From contig DERZ01000049.1 of assembly GCA_002361155.1 (NCBI GenBank), positions 6,295-20,925 of the forward strand: a stretch of 14,631 nt of DNA, given 5' to 3'. The number at the start of each line of letters is the position of its first letter. The stretch's first letter is position 1. This stretch comes from Porphyromonadaceae bacterium UBA3327. GTDB lineage: Bacteria > Bacteroidota > Bacteroidia > Bacteroidales > Muribaculaceae. The translations under genes and the position numbers were made by a program. A model generated the notes under the pieces. That model was not told where the DNA came from and searched no databases. It saw only the letters and a program-made list of their open reading frames with translations. Positions 1-6,405 of the stretch are shown here, piece by piece.

Positions 1-33
1 CATAAAAACTTATAAACCTAAATAAAAAGACTT

Positions 34-237
34 ATGAAACCATTGCATGTAATTCTTTCCGTTCTCGGCGGCGCTATCGCCGGTGCGGCCATCGGACTTC
101 TCGTAGCTCCTGAAAAAGGTGAGGATACTCGCGAAAAGATCGTGAGGCTGCTCAAAGAGAAAGGCATTACCCTGAAAAAAGACAAGCTCGATGAGCTCGT
201 TGACGAGATCGAGGACCAGGTGGAAAAACATATCTAA
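34..237 (+). CDS. YtxH-like small membrane protein (copy 1)
   Basis: This 67-residue protein has one N-terminal hydrophobic, glycine/alanine-rich segment (about residues 5-25), then the APEKGEDTR junction and a charged amphipathic tail rich in Lys and Glu. That layout, a membrane anchor followed by APxxG and a cytoplasmic helical tail, is the YtxH (general stress protein) pattern. YtxH proteins are membrane-anchored and often linked to envelope stress; their biochemical role is unknown. The gene starts a five-gene same-strand run and lies 18 bp upstream of a clear paralog with the same GGAIAG and APEKG blocks. No Shine-Dalgarno sequence is visible, which is normal for Bacteroidetes. Its promoter must lie mostly left of the window. 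I am confident it is a real gene; the family name is moderately sure. Confidence 0.85.
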   Translation: MKPLHVILSVLGGAIAGAAIGLLVAPEKGEDTREKIVRLLKEKGITLKKDKLDELVDEIEDQVEKHI

Positions 238-255
238 ATCTAAACCGACTGTACA

Positions 256-450
256 ATGAAAGCACTGACATACATTTCCGCATTTATCGGCGGAGCTATA
301 GCAGGCTGCGCCGCCGCTCTCCTGTTTGCCCCGGAAAAAGGAGCTGACGTAAGGAACAAGATAGTAGTCTGCCTAAGAAGAAAAGGCATCAAACTAAGCG
401 ACTCTGAAGTTGATGCTCTGGTGGCCGAACTCGCCGGCTCGGAAGACTGA
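256..450 (+). CDS. YtxH-like small membrane protein (copy 2)
   Basis: This 64-residue protein is a tandem paralog of the preceding gene. It shares the start MK-L, GGAIAG in the membrane segment (about residues 5-25), LLFAPEKG, a K-G-I-K-L step and an acidic end. It has two cysteines (C18 in the membrane segment and C39) that copy 1 lacks, and a shorter tail. Both look like single-pass inner-membrane proteins with a cytoplasmic helical tail. Same strand and 18-bp spacing suggest co-transcription with copy 1. Function is unknown beyond the YtxH assignment. A 111-bp spacer with two inverted repeats separates it from the next gene. Confidence 0.83.
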   Translation: MKALTYISAFIGGAIAGCAAALLFAPEKGADVRNKIVVCLRRKGIKLSDSEVDALVAELAGSED

Positions 451-462
451 TAGAAATTATTC

Positions 463-498
463 GCGGACTTTCCTCCGGCATACCGGGAGAAAGTCCGC
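463..498 (+). repeat. Long hairpin between ytxH-like gene and holin-like gene
   Basis: The 10-bp arms GCGGACTTTC (463-472) and GAAAGTCCGC (489-498) are perfectly complementary. Inside them CCGG-CATA-CCGG can extend the stem. Only a short TGTTT follows, so it is at best a weak terminator. It could equally be a processing or attenuation hairpin that lowers expression of the downstream genes relative to the two ytxH-like genes. Confidence 0.6.
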
Positions 499-505
499 TG
501 TTTCA

Positions 506-539
506 GACCCCTACCGCAATGAAGATCGACGCAGGGGTC
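506..539 (+). repeat. Second inverted repeat just upstream of the holin-like gene
   Basis: The arms GACCCCT (506-512) and AGGGGTC (533-539) form a perfect 7-bp stem around a 20-nt loop. It begins 7 bases after the preceding hairpin and ends 22 bases before the next start codon. It may be part of a structured leader. No U-tract follows. Confidence 0.4.
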
Positions 540-561
540 GCATCCCCCCATCCGCTGAACT

Positions 562-921
562 ATGAGACTAAAGATTGTAGACGAAATCCAAAATATATTC
601 GAGCAGTCGAAAACATGGGTGAGCCTTGAGATTGAATACGCCAAACTCACCTTGGCCGAGAAGATGACCATGCTTCTCTCCACGCTTATAATCGGCTTCA
701 TCTGCCTCCTTCTGGGGATGGTGGTGCTGATTATGCTCGCCTTCTGTCTGGTGGAGCTTTTCAAGGCTATTCTCTGTCCGGCACTGGCATATCTCGTTGT
801 GGCAGGCATTATATGTCTGCTTGTGGCGACAATCTACGTCCTGCGGCGTCCGTTGCTGCTCAACCCGCTCGCCAAGATGACAACGAAAATATTCTTCGAC
901 AAGACCCCTTCACACAAATAA
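562..921 (+). CDS. Holin superfamily III / YqjE-like membrane protein
   Basis: This 119-residue protein has an N-terminal amphipathic stretch (residues 1-35, including VSLEIEYAKLTLAEK), two strongly hydrophobic segments (about 37-64 and 72-94) separated by a short loop, and a basic C-terminal tail. This is the layout of the phage-holin-III/YqjE-like family (annotated in Bacteroidetes as 'phage holin family protein'). Such proteins are commonly chromosomal and next to YtxH or DUF883-like envelope genes, and they do not imply a prophage. No phage genes are present here. It lies 6 bp upstream of the next gene, so the two are co-transcribed. The family assignment is based on topology and the EYAKL-TLAEK helix; lytic activity is not implied. 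Confidence 0.8.
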   Translation: MRLKIVDEIQNIFEQSKTWVSLEIEYAKLTLAEKMTMLLSTLIIGFICLLLGMVVLIMLAFCLVELFKAILCPALAYLVVAGIICLLVATIYVLRRPLLLNPLAKMTTKIFFDKTPSHK

Positions 922-927
922 CATGTT

Positions 928-1272
928 ATGAAAGAGATCGAATCCGGATCCCGTAGAGGGAAAGTGCCGGGGAATACCCCGGAAGAGAGCTTCAAAGGAT
1001 ATTCGATGGAAGAGCTCCGATACCAGCGGGCGCTGATTTCGCTCCGCAAGGAATTCTGCAGATCGAAAACACTGAATTCAGTCAATAATCTCCGCAACCC
1101 GCTCTCCGGCAGGAAAAACGATGCATCGGGCTGGATCGGCAAAGCGGCCGGCGTTGTCGGCGTGGCCGGCAAACTGCTCAGCAGGATGAATATAATTGAT
1201 TACGCGATGGTCGGCATGACCCTCTTCGGACAGGGACGGAAAGTGTATAAACTCATCAAAGGAAAAAAATGA
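928..1272 (+). CDS. Hypothetical basic protein, operon partner of holin-like gene
   Basis: I do not recognise a named family for this 114-residue protein. It has a polar N-terminal half (MEELRYQRALISLRKEF, helical), a G/A/V-rich weakly hydrophobic stretch (about residues 70-83, GKAAGVVGVAGKLL), a second moderately hydrophobic helix (about 88-102) and a strongly basic end (KVYKLIKGKK). This resembles a small protein that packs against the membrane with its positive tail in the cytoplasm. It starts 6 bp after the holin-like gene, and its TGA overlaps the prmA ATG (ATGA at 1269-1272), implying translational coupling. Position after YtxH and holin-like genes suggests a shared envelope role, which is inference from context only. 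Confidence 0.82.
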   Translation: MKEIESGSRRGKVPGNTPEESFKGYSMEELRYQRALISLRKEFCRSKTLNSVNNLRNPLSGRKNDASGWIGKAAGVVGVAGKLLSRMNIIDYAMVGMTLFGQGRKVYKLIKGKK

Positions 1273-2117
1273 ACGACTACTATTCGGTGCGGATCGATGT
1301 CTCGCCCTGCACCCCCGACATCACAGACCTGGCAGCGGCTTTCATGGCCGACGCCGGGTTTGAGTCTTTTGAACCAGACGTCACCGGCCTGACAGCCTAC
1401 ATCCGTGCCGAAGGCACAGATCCCGACGGCGTTGCCCGACAGGCACTCGCCGGATTCCCGATTCCGGTCACTTTCGACATCAAGTCGACGCTCGTGGAGG
1501 GCGAGGACTGGAACGCCGAATGGGAAAAACATTATTTCAAGCCTATAGTGATCGATGACGCATGCGTGGTCCACTCCTCTTTCCATAAGGATGTGCCCTC
1601 CGCCCGACTTGACATTGTGATAGACCCCAAAATGGCATTCGGCACAGGGCATCACGACACCACCTCCCAGATGATGAGATATATTCTTCAGGAGGATATC
1701 GCCGGAAAGAGCGTAATCGACATGGGCACCGGCACCGGCATACTCGCCATCCTCGCGTCCATGCGCGGAGCTTCCTCCGTGGCAGCTGTCGAGATCGACC
1801 GGCCGGCATACGAAAACGCTCTTGAGAACGCCGTAATAAACAAAACGGAGATAAATATAATCCATGGCGACGCCTCGGCACTCGAGGGACTTGAGGCGGC
1901 CGATTATCTGTTCGCCAACATAAACCGCAATATCATCCTCGAAGACATGGACCGCTATGCAGAAGCCCTCAGGCCCGGAGGCACAATGCTTCTGAGCGGA
2001 TTCTACAGAGAAGACATCCCCGTGGTCGGCAAACGCGCGGCAGAGTCAGGACTCACGATATGCGATTCGAAAGAAAGCAACAGATGGGTTGCCGTGAAAC
2101 TACTGAAAAATTATTAA
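1269..2117 (+). CDS. prmA: Ribosomal protein L11 methyltransferase
   Basis: PrmA uses S-adenosylmethionine to methylate ribosomal protein L11 at its N-terminus and lysines, in the cytoplasm. The 282-residue length is normal. The N-terminal substrate-recognition domain (about 1-80) is followed by a linker with EDWNAEWEKHYFKP (79-92). The PrmA signature DPKMAFGTGHHDTT lies at 119-132. The SAM-binding motif I is DMGTGTG (151-157), VEID (174-177) is motif II, and FANINRNI (215-222) is the catalytic-loop equivalent of N-P-P-Y. The start overlaps the preceding stop by ATGA. It is the last gene of the run; an AT-rich inverted repeat and a terminator-like hairpin follow. Nothing essential is missing. 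Confidence 0.96.
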   Translation: MNDYYSVRIDVSPCTPDITDLAAAFMADAGFESFEPDVTGLTAYIRAEGTDPDGVARQALAGFPIPVTFDIKSTLVEGEDWNAEWEKHYFKPIVIDDACVVHSSFHKDVPSARLDIVIDPKMAFGTGHHDTTSQMMRYILQEDIAGKSVIDMGTGTGILAILASMRGASSVAAVEIDRPAYENALENAVINKTEINIIHGDASALEGLEAADYLFANINRNIILEDMDRYAEALRPGGTMLLSGFYREDIPVVGKRAAESGLTICDSKESNRWVAVKLLKNY

Positions 2118-2143
2118 AATATTGTACAATTAAGATATTTTAA
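2114..2143. repeat. AT-rich inverted repeat at the end of prmA
   Basis: TTAAAATAT (2114-2122) and ATATTTTAA (2135-2143) are perfect 9-bp inverted arms overlapping the prmA stop codon, with the palindrome ATTGTACAAT (2121-2130) between and overlapping them. It could be an mRNA 3' structure or a protein site; its function is not known from sequence. Confidence 0.5.
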
Positions 2144-2149
2144 TCAAAA

Positions 2150-2180
2150 AAAAGCGTAAATCATTTGGATTTGCGCTTTC
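2150..2180 (+). terminator. Terminator-like hairpin after prmA
   Basis: AAGCGTAAATC (2152-2162) pairs with GATTTGCGCTT (2168-2178) over 11 bp with one U-G wobble and a 5-nt loop. It is preceded by an A-tract (2146-2153) and followed only by TTC, so the U-tail is short. It probably ends the prmA operon. The -33 element of the next promoter sits in its loop. Confidence 0.65.
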
Positions 2181-2195
2181 TTCGATATATCTTTG
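2164..2195 (+). promoter_or_regulatory. Bacteroidetes-type promoter for the sigma factor gene
   Basis: TTTG (2164-2167) is followed after exactly 20 bases by TATCTTTG (2188-2195). This matches the Bacteroidetes housekeeping consensus TTTG-N19-21-TAnnTTTG. Transcription would start near 2200-2203, giving an unusually long leader of about 130 nt before the ATG at 2334. No ribosome binding site or clear riboswitch is visible in that leader. Confidence 0.75.
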
Positions 2196-2333
2196 CAATC
2201 GGAAAAAGAGAAACCTGATCTTAAATGATGCATTCAGAGAAAGGGATTTGACTTTTTCAAACAAAATTAAAGGACACATCATAAAACACGCTGCTTATAG
2301 AGAAATTCTACATAACCAACCAACATCTACAGC

Positions 2334-2924
2334 ATGACAAATTTTTCAGCTCTGACCGACGAGCAGTTAGTCAGGGCATACGCCAAGGGAAACAACGAGG
2401 CATTCGACACCCTTTTACGTCGTCATCAGGATAGAATTTTCAGCTATATTCTCCGGATAATCAAAAATGAGGACATAGCCAACGACATCTTTCAGGAGAC
2501 ATTCGTCAAGGCTATTCAGACCATACGTCTGGGCAGATACACGGAAAACGGTAAATTCCCTGCATGGATTTCCCGTATCGCACACAACCTCATCATCGAC
2601 TATTACCGTCAGGAAAAGTCAGAAAATCTTCAAAGCGCCGATCTCACCGATGTGGACATACTCAACCGCAAAGAACTTTGCGAGGACACCATCGAGGACA
2701 TAATGATCAGCAACCAGATTCGCAACGATGTCAAATACCTCATCGAAGAGCTTCCCGAGCTACAGAAAGAGGTGCTAATGATGCGGTACTACCAGAACCT
2801 AAGTTTCAAGGAAATAGCGGAAATCACGGGAGTAAGCATCAATACTGCCCTCGGAAGAATGCGCTATGCCATACTCAATCTCCGACGCATAGCCCGCGAA
2901 AAAGACATAATTCTCACAATGTGA
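2334..2924 (+). CDS. ECF-type RNA polymerase sigma factor
   Basis: This 196-residue protein has only the two domains typical of extracytoplasmic-function sigma factors. Sigma-2 (about 10-80) includes the AFDTLLRRHQDRIFSYILRI helix and the NDIFQETFVKA region that binds core polymerase and the -10-like element. Sigma-4 (about 138-186) carries ELPELQKEVLMMRYYQNLSFKEIAEI followed by the helix-turn-helix GVSINTALGRMRYAI. A polar linker (about 90-135) joins them. It directs RNA polymerase to alternative promoters. It has its own promoter and terminator, so it is a single-gene transcript. No anti-sigma factor or SusC/SusD-type partner lies next to it, which makes it unlike the FecI-type sigma factors that are abundant in this phylum. 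Its regulon cannot be told from here. Confidence 0.92.
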   Translation: MTNFSALTDEQLVRAYAKGNNEAFDTLLRRHQDRIFSYILRIIKNEDIANDIFQETFVKAIQTIRLGRYTENGKFPAWISRIAHNLIIDYYRQEKSENLQSADLTDVDILNRKELCEDTIEDIMISNQIRNDVKYLIEELPELQKEVLMMRYYQNLSFKEIAEITGVSINTALGRMRYAILNLRRIAREKDIILTM

Positions 2925-2966
2925 CCGAGATCCACCGTGAGACAATAACAGAAACCCCAATACAGG

Positions 2967-3001
2967 AAAGCGCCCGGATTCACCGCCAGGGCGCTTTTTT
3001 G
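2967..3001 (+). terminator. Strong rho-independent terminator after the sigma factor gene
   Basis: AAAGCGCCC (2967-2975) pairs perfectly with GGGCGCTTT (2989-2997) around a 13-nt loop, followed by a run of T to 3000. It lies 43 bases after the sigma factor stop. This is the clearest terminator in the window. Confidence 0.92.
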
Positions 3002-3249
3002 TACATTCCGCAATAATCGTGCAGAGGCACCGTTATATATAGGAAAGCCTCAGGAAATATCCTTTGGCCACAAATCTCCTTAAAATAATAATTGCCTATG
3101 GTTAACGATTCCATCATCACATCGCCAGAGTCAAACGTAAAACAATTACCTATGAGATCTCCTCGTACAGGAACATTGAATTTTATCAAACAGTTTGCAA
3201 GAACGTATGTCGGTTTACAAGGTTGTGCATTAAGCACCATGATTCTCAA
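2980..3249 (-). CDS. Doubtful small ORF in an AT-richer spacer
   Basis: This is an open frame of 89 codons (start ATG 3249, alternative in-frame ATG at 3240). I do not recognise the product. It is cysteine- and aromatic-rich, with blocks such as CFTFDSGDVMMESLTIGNYY, and it has no signal peptide. Arguments against a real gene: its last codons run through the sigma factor terminator on the other strand, no TAnnTTTG promoter is seen upstream, and its GC content is clearly lower than its neighbours. In favour: it is the only long frame filling this 450-bp gap, and its composition is not obviously that of a shadow frame. It could be a small acquired gene, a decayed gene, or chance. Confidence 0.3.
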   Translation of the reverse strand: MRIMVLNAQPCKPTYVLANCLIKFNVPVRGDLIGNCFTFDSGDVMMESLTIGNYYFKEICGQRIFPEAFLYITVPLHDYCGMYKKAPWR

Positions 3250-3258
3250 CTGACACCA

Positions 3259-3286
3259 AAGGGATCCGATTCAATTCGGGTCCCTT
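3259..3286 (+). terminator. Hairpin in the spacer upstream of glnS
   Basis: AAGGGATCCGA (3259-3269) pairs with TCGGGTCCCTT (3276-3286) with one G-U wobble and a 6-nt loop. The following CACTTTTC is only weakly U-rich. It may back up the terminator at 2967-3001 or lie in the 5' region of the doubtful minus-strand ORF. Confidence 0.45.
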
Positions 3287-3319
3287 CACTTTTCATTCCG
3301 GCCCCGACCTGTCAGGATA

Positions 3320-3350
3320 TTGGATTTTTGAATTTTTTTTTCTACTTTTG
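3320..3350 (+). promoter_or_regulatory. Bacteroidetes-type promoter for glnS
   Basis: TACTTTTG (3343-3350) is a perfect TAnnTTTG -7 element. A TTG at 3320-3322 lies 20 bases upstream and fits the -33 element; a T-rich tract fills the spacer. The expected start of transcription is near 3355-3358, giving a leader of about 50 nt to the ATG at 3410. Confidence 0.75.
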
Positions 3351-3409
3351 CAATTTATAATCCGTCATGCACCATAGTGTCATGGGATAACAACAGAACA
3401 AGACCTAAG

Positions 3410-5113
3410 ATGGATATTACAATTAAAGAGGAAACAGTCGGCGAAGGCGGACTGAACTTTGTGGAACAGGAGATTGCCGGCGATCTGGCAGCCGGCAAGA
3501 ACGGCGGACGGCTCAACACCAGGTTTCCGCCCGAGCCTAACGGCTATCTGCACATAGGCCACGCAAAAGCGTTCATCATGGACTTCGGAGCCGCCGACAA
3601 ATTCGGCGGGACCTGCAATCTCCGCTTCGACGACACCAATCCCCAGAAAGAGGATACAGAATACGTGGAGGCCATCAAGGAGGACATCCACTGGCTCGGA
3701 TACGACTGGGGCGACCGTCTATACTATGCGAGCGACTATTTCCCCAAGCTGTACGACCTCGCCGTGCGTATGATCAAAGAGGGAAAGGCATACGTCGACG
3801 AACAGACCAGCGAACAGATCGCCGAACAGAAAGGGACTCCCACACGTCCAGGGACAGAAAGTCCGTTCCGCAACCGTCCGGCGGAAGAGAATCTGGATCT
3901 GTTCGAGAGAATGAACAAGGGGGAGTTCGACGAGGGTGCCATGGTGCTCCGCGCAAAGATCGATATGGCGAGCGACAACATGCACTTCCGCGACCCGATC
4001 ATGTACCGCATCATCAAGACTCCCCACTGGCGTACCGGCGACACCTGGAAAGTCTATCCCATGTATGACTTCGCTCACGGTCAGAGTGACTATTTCGAAG
4101 GCGTGACACATTCGATCTGCACGCTCGAGTTCGTGCCTCACCGTCCGCTCTACGAATATTTCGTAAAGGAACTCGCCGATGACAGTTACTGCCCGAGGCA
4201 GATAGAGTTCAACCGGCTAAACCTCACATATACCGTGATGAGCAAGCGTAAACTGCTTCAGCTCGTCAAGGAGGGGCTGGTGAACGGATGGGACGATCCC
4301 CGCATGCCGACACTGCGCGGACTCCGCCGCCGCGGATACACCCCCTCTTCCATAAAGGATTTCGTAAACCGGATCGGATACACCAAATACGAGGCACTGA
4401 ACCATATCGAGCTTCTCGAGCATTCCCTGCGCGAGGACCTCAACAGGACAGCCACACGCGTCAGCGTGGTCCAGAATCCGGTGAAGCTGATTCTCGACAA
4501 CTATCCCGAGGAACAGACGGAAATGATGCTTATGGATAACAATCCCGAAAATCCAGCCGAAGGCACACATGAGATGCCGTTCACACGCGAATTGTGGATC
4601 GAACGGGAGGATTTCATGGAGAATCCTCCAAAAAAATTCTTCCGTCTCAGCCCCGACAAGGAAGTGCGTCTAAAAGGTGCCTACATAATAAAATGCACCG
4701 GAGTGGTAAAGGATGAAACCGGAGAGATCACAGAAATCCACGCCACCTACGATCCTGAATCCCGCAGCGGACTCCCCGGAAGCGACCGCAAAGTAAAGGG
4801 TACGCTCCACTGGGTATCTGTCCCTACGGCAACACGCGTCGAAATCCGCGACTATGACCGTCTGTTCGCAGTGGAAAACCCATCGGCCGAAGAGGGAGAC
4901 TTCCGCAGTCTGCTGAACCCGGACTCGCTGAAAATTCGCGACAACGCAATGATAGAACCGTGGCTTGCCGCACGCATCAAAGCCGGCGATCACTATCAGT
5001 TCCAGCGTCTCGGATACTATGTGGTCGACAAAGATTCCACCCCGGAACACCCCGTCTTCAACAAATCCATAGGACTAAAAGACACCTGGGCCAAGGAAAT
5101 GAAGAAAAACTGA
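3410..5113 (+). CDS. glnS: Glutamine--tRNA ligase
   Basis: GlnRS charges tRNA-Gln with glutamine in the cytoplasm. From ATG 3410 the protein has 567 residues, close to the family norm of about 550-580. It opens with a short lead and the conserved FVEQEIAGDLAAGKNGG region, then RFPPEPNGYLHIGHAK (39-53 region) containing the class I HIGH motif at 48-51. DDTNP and the GlnRS catalytic-core elements follow. The KMSKS-type loop is VMSKR at 276-280. The C-terminal half is the two-barrel anticodon-binding domain (about 340-560). An in-frame GTG at 3377 would add 11 residues; I prefer ATG 3410 because it starts with the usual short N-terminus and leaves a leader after the promoter. It has its own promoter and converges with the ddl-ileS-lspA operon. 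A direct GlnRS implies tRNA-Gln is not made only through GatCAB. Confidence 0.96.
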   Translation: MDITIKEETVGEGGLNFVEQEIAGDLAAGKNGGRLNTRFPPEPNGYLHIGHAKAFIMDFGAADKFGGTCNLRFDDTNPQKEDTEYVEAIKEDIHWLGYDWGDRLYYASDYFPKLYDLAVRMIKEGKAYVDEQTSEQIAEQKGTPTRPGTESPFRNRPAEENLDLFERMNKGEFDEGAMVLRAKIDMASDNMHFRDPIMYRIIKTPHWRTGDTWKVYPMYDFAHGQSDYFEGVTHSICTLEFVPHRPLYEYFVKELADDSYCPRQIEFNRLNLTYTVMSKRKLLQLVKEGLVNGWDDPRMPTLRGLRRRGYTPSSIKDFVNRIGYTKYEALNHIELLEHSLREDLNRTATRVSVVQNPVKLILDNYPEEQTEMMLMDNNPENPAEGTHEMPFTRELWIEREDFMENPPKKFFRLSPDKEVRLKGAYIIKCTGVVKDETGEITEIHATYDPESRSGLPGSDRKVKGTLHWVSVPTATRVEIRDYDRLFAVENPSAEEGDFRSLLNPDSLKIRDNAMIEPWLAARIKAGDHYQFQRLGYYVVDKDSTPEHPVFNKSIGLKDTWAKEMKKN

Positions 5114-5166
5114 TAAATCCAGAGGTTGTTCACACACCCTTCCGGAAATACCGACAGAGCAAACTC

Positions 5167-5436
5167 CTACGGCAGAATAAAGCTGACAGAAACACAGTCG
5201 TCACTTCCGCCGGAGTCTATAAGCAACGGATAGTCACAATGAACAAGCGATGCCTCCTCGCCCTCGAAAGGACGAAAGAGGCATCGCTTGCATCTGACAG
5301 ACTCTCCGCGCCACAAGACGCGGATATCCACATTGTCATCCACAGTCTCCACATCCAGTATACCGGCGGGATTCATATAAAGGTTTCCGTCCCCGGACGT
5401 CACCTGACTTTCGAAAGCCAACAGTTTTAATTTCAT
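5167..5436 (-). CDS. Small unrecognised protein at the end of the lspA operon
   Basis: This is an 89-residue ORF, with start ATG at 5436, 24 bp after the DUF4296 lipoprotein gene on the same strand, so probably co-transcribed. I do not recognise the family. It is acidic, with no signal peptide or membrane segment. Alternating hydrophobic/polar stretches (AGILDVETVDDNVDIRVLW, then DDCVSVSFILP at the end) suggest a small beta-rich fold. Three cysteines occur in the CKRC and HCDYP region (about 49-68), with a fourth near the end. A perfect 13-bp inverted repeat lies in that same part of the gene, and 9-bp direct repeats (GAGGTTGTT) bracket the ORF. It could be a real small gene, or a chance frame within inserted DNA. 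Coding-like GC content near that of its neighbours favours a gene. Confidence 0.6.
   Translation of the reverse strand: MKLKLLAFESQVTSGDGNLYMNPAGILDVETVDDNVDIRVLWRGESVRCKRCLFRPFEGEEASLVHCDYPLLIDSGGSDDCVSVSFILP
5244..5290. repeat. Perfect 13-bp inverted repeat inside the small ORF
   Basis: CAAGCGATGCCTC (5244-5256) and GAGGCATCGCTTG (5278-5290) are exact reverse complements, 21 bases apart. Chance occurrence of a 13-bp stem with so short a loop in 14.6 kb is well below 1. There is no U-tract on either side, so it is not a standard terminator for convergent glnS. Its role is unknown. Confidence 0.8.
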
Positions 5437-5460
5437 CTGGAGGTTGTTAATACCGCCCGT

Positions 5461-6405
5461 TCACGTTTTCCTATTTGACGATACCGGGCGCTTCGACATT
5501 GTTGTCTGTAGCGAATTCGCAGACCGACGTCCCGATTTCTGATCTTTAGCGGGGGAATCGGCCGATGTTCCGGGATTCTCCATTTCGTTCGCGGCCTCCC
5601 TTATGCTGTCCATACGCGCACGTTCGCGGCGCTCAAGTTCGAGTTCCTTTCTAAGTCGCGGTTTATAATAGTTATGCTGGGACGAAATTTTAAAATACTG
5701 TGTCGAATCGACCGGCTGATGCCCGAGGGCTATGGAATCAAGCCACAGCGGAAGATCGGCACGGCGGTCGGCCATCAGATAGCCGAAAATACGGCTCACC
5801 CGCACCGCGGTATCTGTCTGCAGCATCATTTCCACCTTGCGCCCGTTGCTTATGTTGCGCGAAACGTAATGTCTACGGCCATCCCCATATTCCACTCCGA
5901 GGAGCGCGCTGACTGGCCTTGCAACGCGCATACGCAGTTTCCAGCTCACCCGGTCACCTTTGGCCAGCGACGTTATTGGAATTGAGAACCGCAAGGTCGA
6001 GCCAGGACCATTCTCCCCTATCACAGCATGCCTTGAATAAGGCCACAGGTCGGTAACGGGATTCACTTCATCGCCTCCGGAAGCTTTCCTGCGGCGCTGC
6101 TCCAGCTGCTGCTCCACCTTGGGGATGATATCGTAATAGACATCTACATTCCTACCGTACCAAGCCATGGTCGAATCAAATTCCTCCCGGGATACACCAT
6201 GCTTCTCAATCACATACTCCACCAGCCGATCACCGTCACGATCACCGAGAGTCTGCGTCTGCACATATCCCTCGGCAATCTCGAGATCGGCCACAAGCGA
6301 CGCCATCTCATCGTCCGACAACACCTTGGACGGCCGCTTCACGCAACCGGAGGCAAACAGGAACGCTGTCGCGGCAATGACAAGCGGAGCATGGATATTC
6401 TTCAT
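5461..6405 (-). CDS. DUF4296 domain lipoprotein
   Basis: This 314-residue protein starts with a lipoprotein signal peptide: MKNIH, a hydrophobic core (about 8-17) and ASGC with the lipidated cysteine at residue 21. The residues after it (VKRPSK) are basic and lack the acidic surface-export signal known in Bacteroidetes, so the protein probably faces the periplasm. Residues about 27-110 (VLSDDEMASLVADLEIAEGY onward, FDSTMAWYGRNVDVYYDI) match the DUF4296 pattern found after lspA across Bacteroidetes. The middle part (about 135-245) looks beta-rich, and the last 60 residues are charged and of low complexity. The start codon overlaps the lspA stop by ATGA, so expression is coupled to the enzyme that matures it. 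The molecular function is unknown. Confidence 0.88.
   Translation of the reverse strand: MKNIHAPLVIAATAFLFASGCVKRPSKVLSDDEMASLVADLEIAEGYVQTQTLGDRDGDRLVEYVIEKHGVSREEFDSTMAWYGRNVDVYYDIIPKVEQQLEQRRRKASGGDEVNPVTDLWPYSRHAVIGENGPGSTLRFSIPITSLAKGDRVSWKLRMRVARPVSALLGVEYGDGRRHYVSRNISNGRKVEMMLQTDTAVRVSRIFGYLMADRRADLPLWLDSIALGHQPVDSTQYFKISSQHNYYKPRLRKELELERRERARMDSIREAANEMENPGTSADSPAKDQKSGRRSANSLQTTMSKRPVSSNRKT

Noticed and set aside
562..921. Prophage or lysis cassette because of the holin-like protein and a muramidase in the window
   Set aside because: The two genes are 13 kb apart on opposite strands, the holin-III/YqjE-like family is commonly chromosomal, and no phage structural, integrase or regulatory genes are present.
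1200..1865. Minus-strand open frame (221 codons) opposite prmA
   Set aside because: The opposite strand encodes intact PrmA motifs; this frame has no recognisable domain.
3377..3409. GTG start for glnS adding 11 residues
   Set aside because: The extension is not typical of GlnRS, and the ATG at 3410 gives a usual N-terminus; it cannot be fully excluded without N-terminal data.
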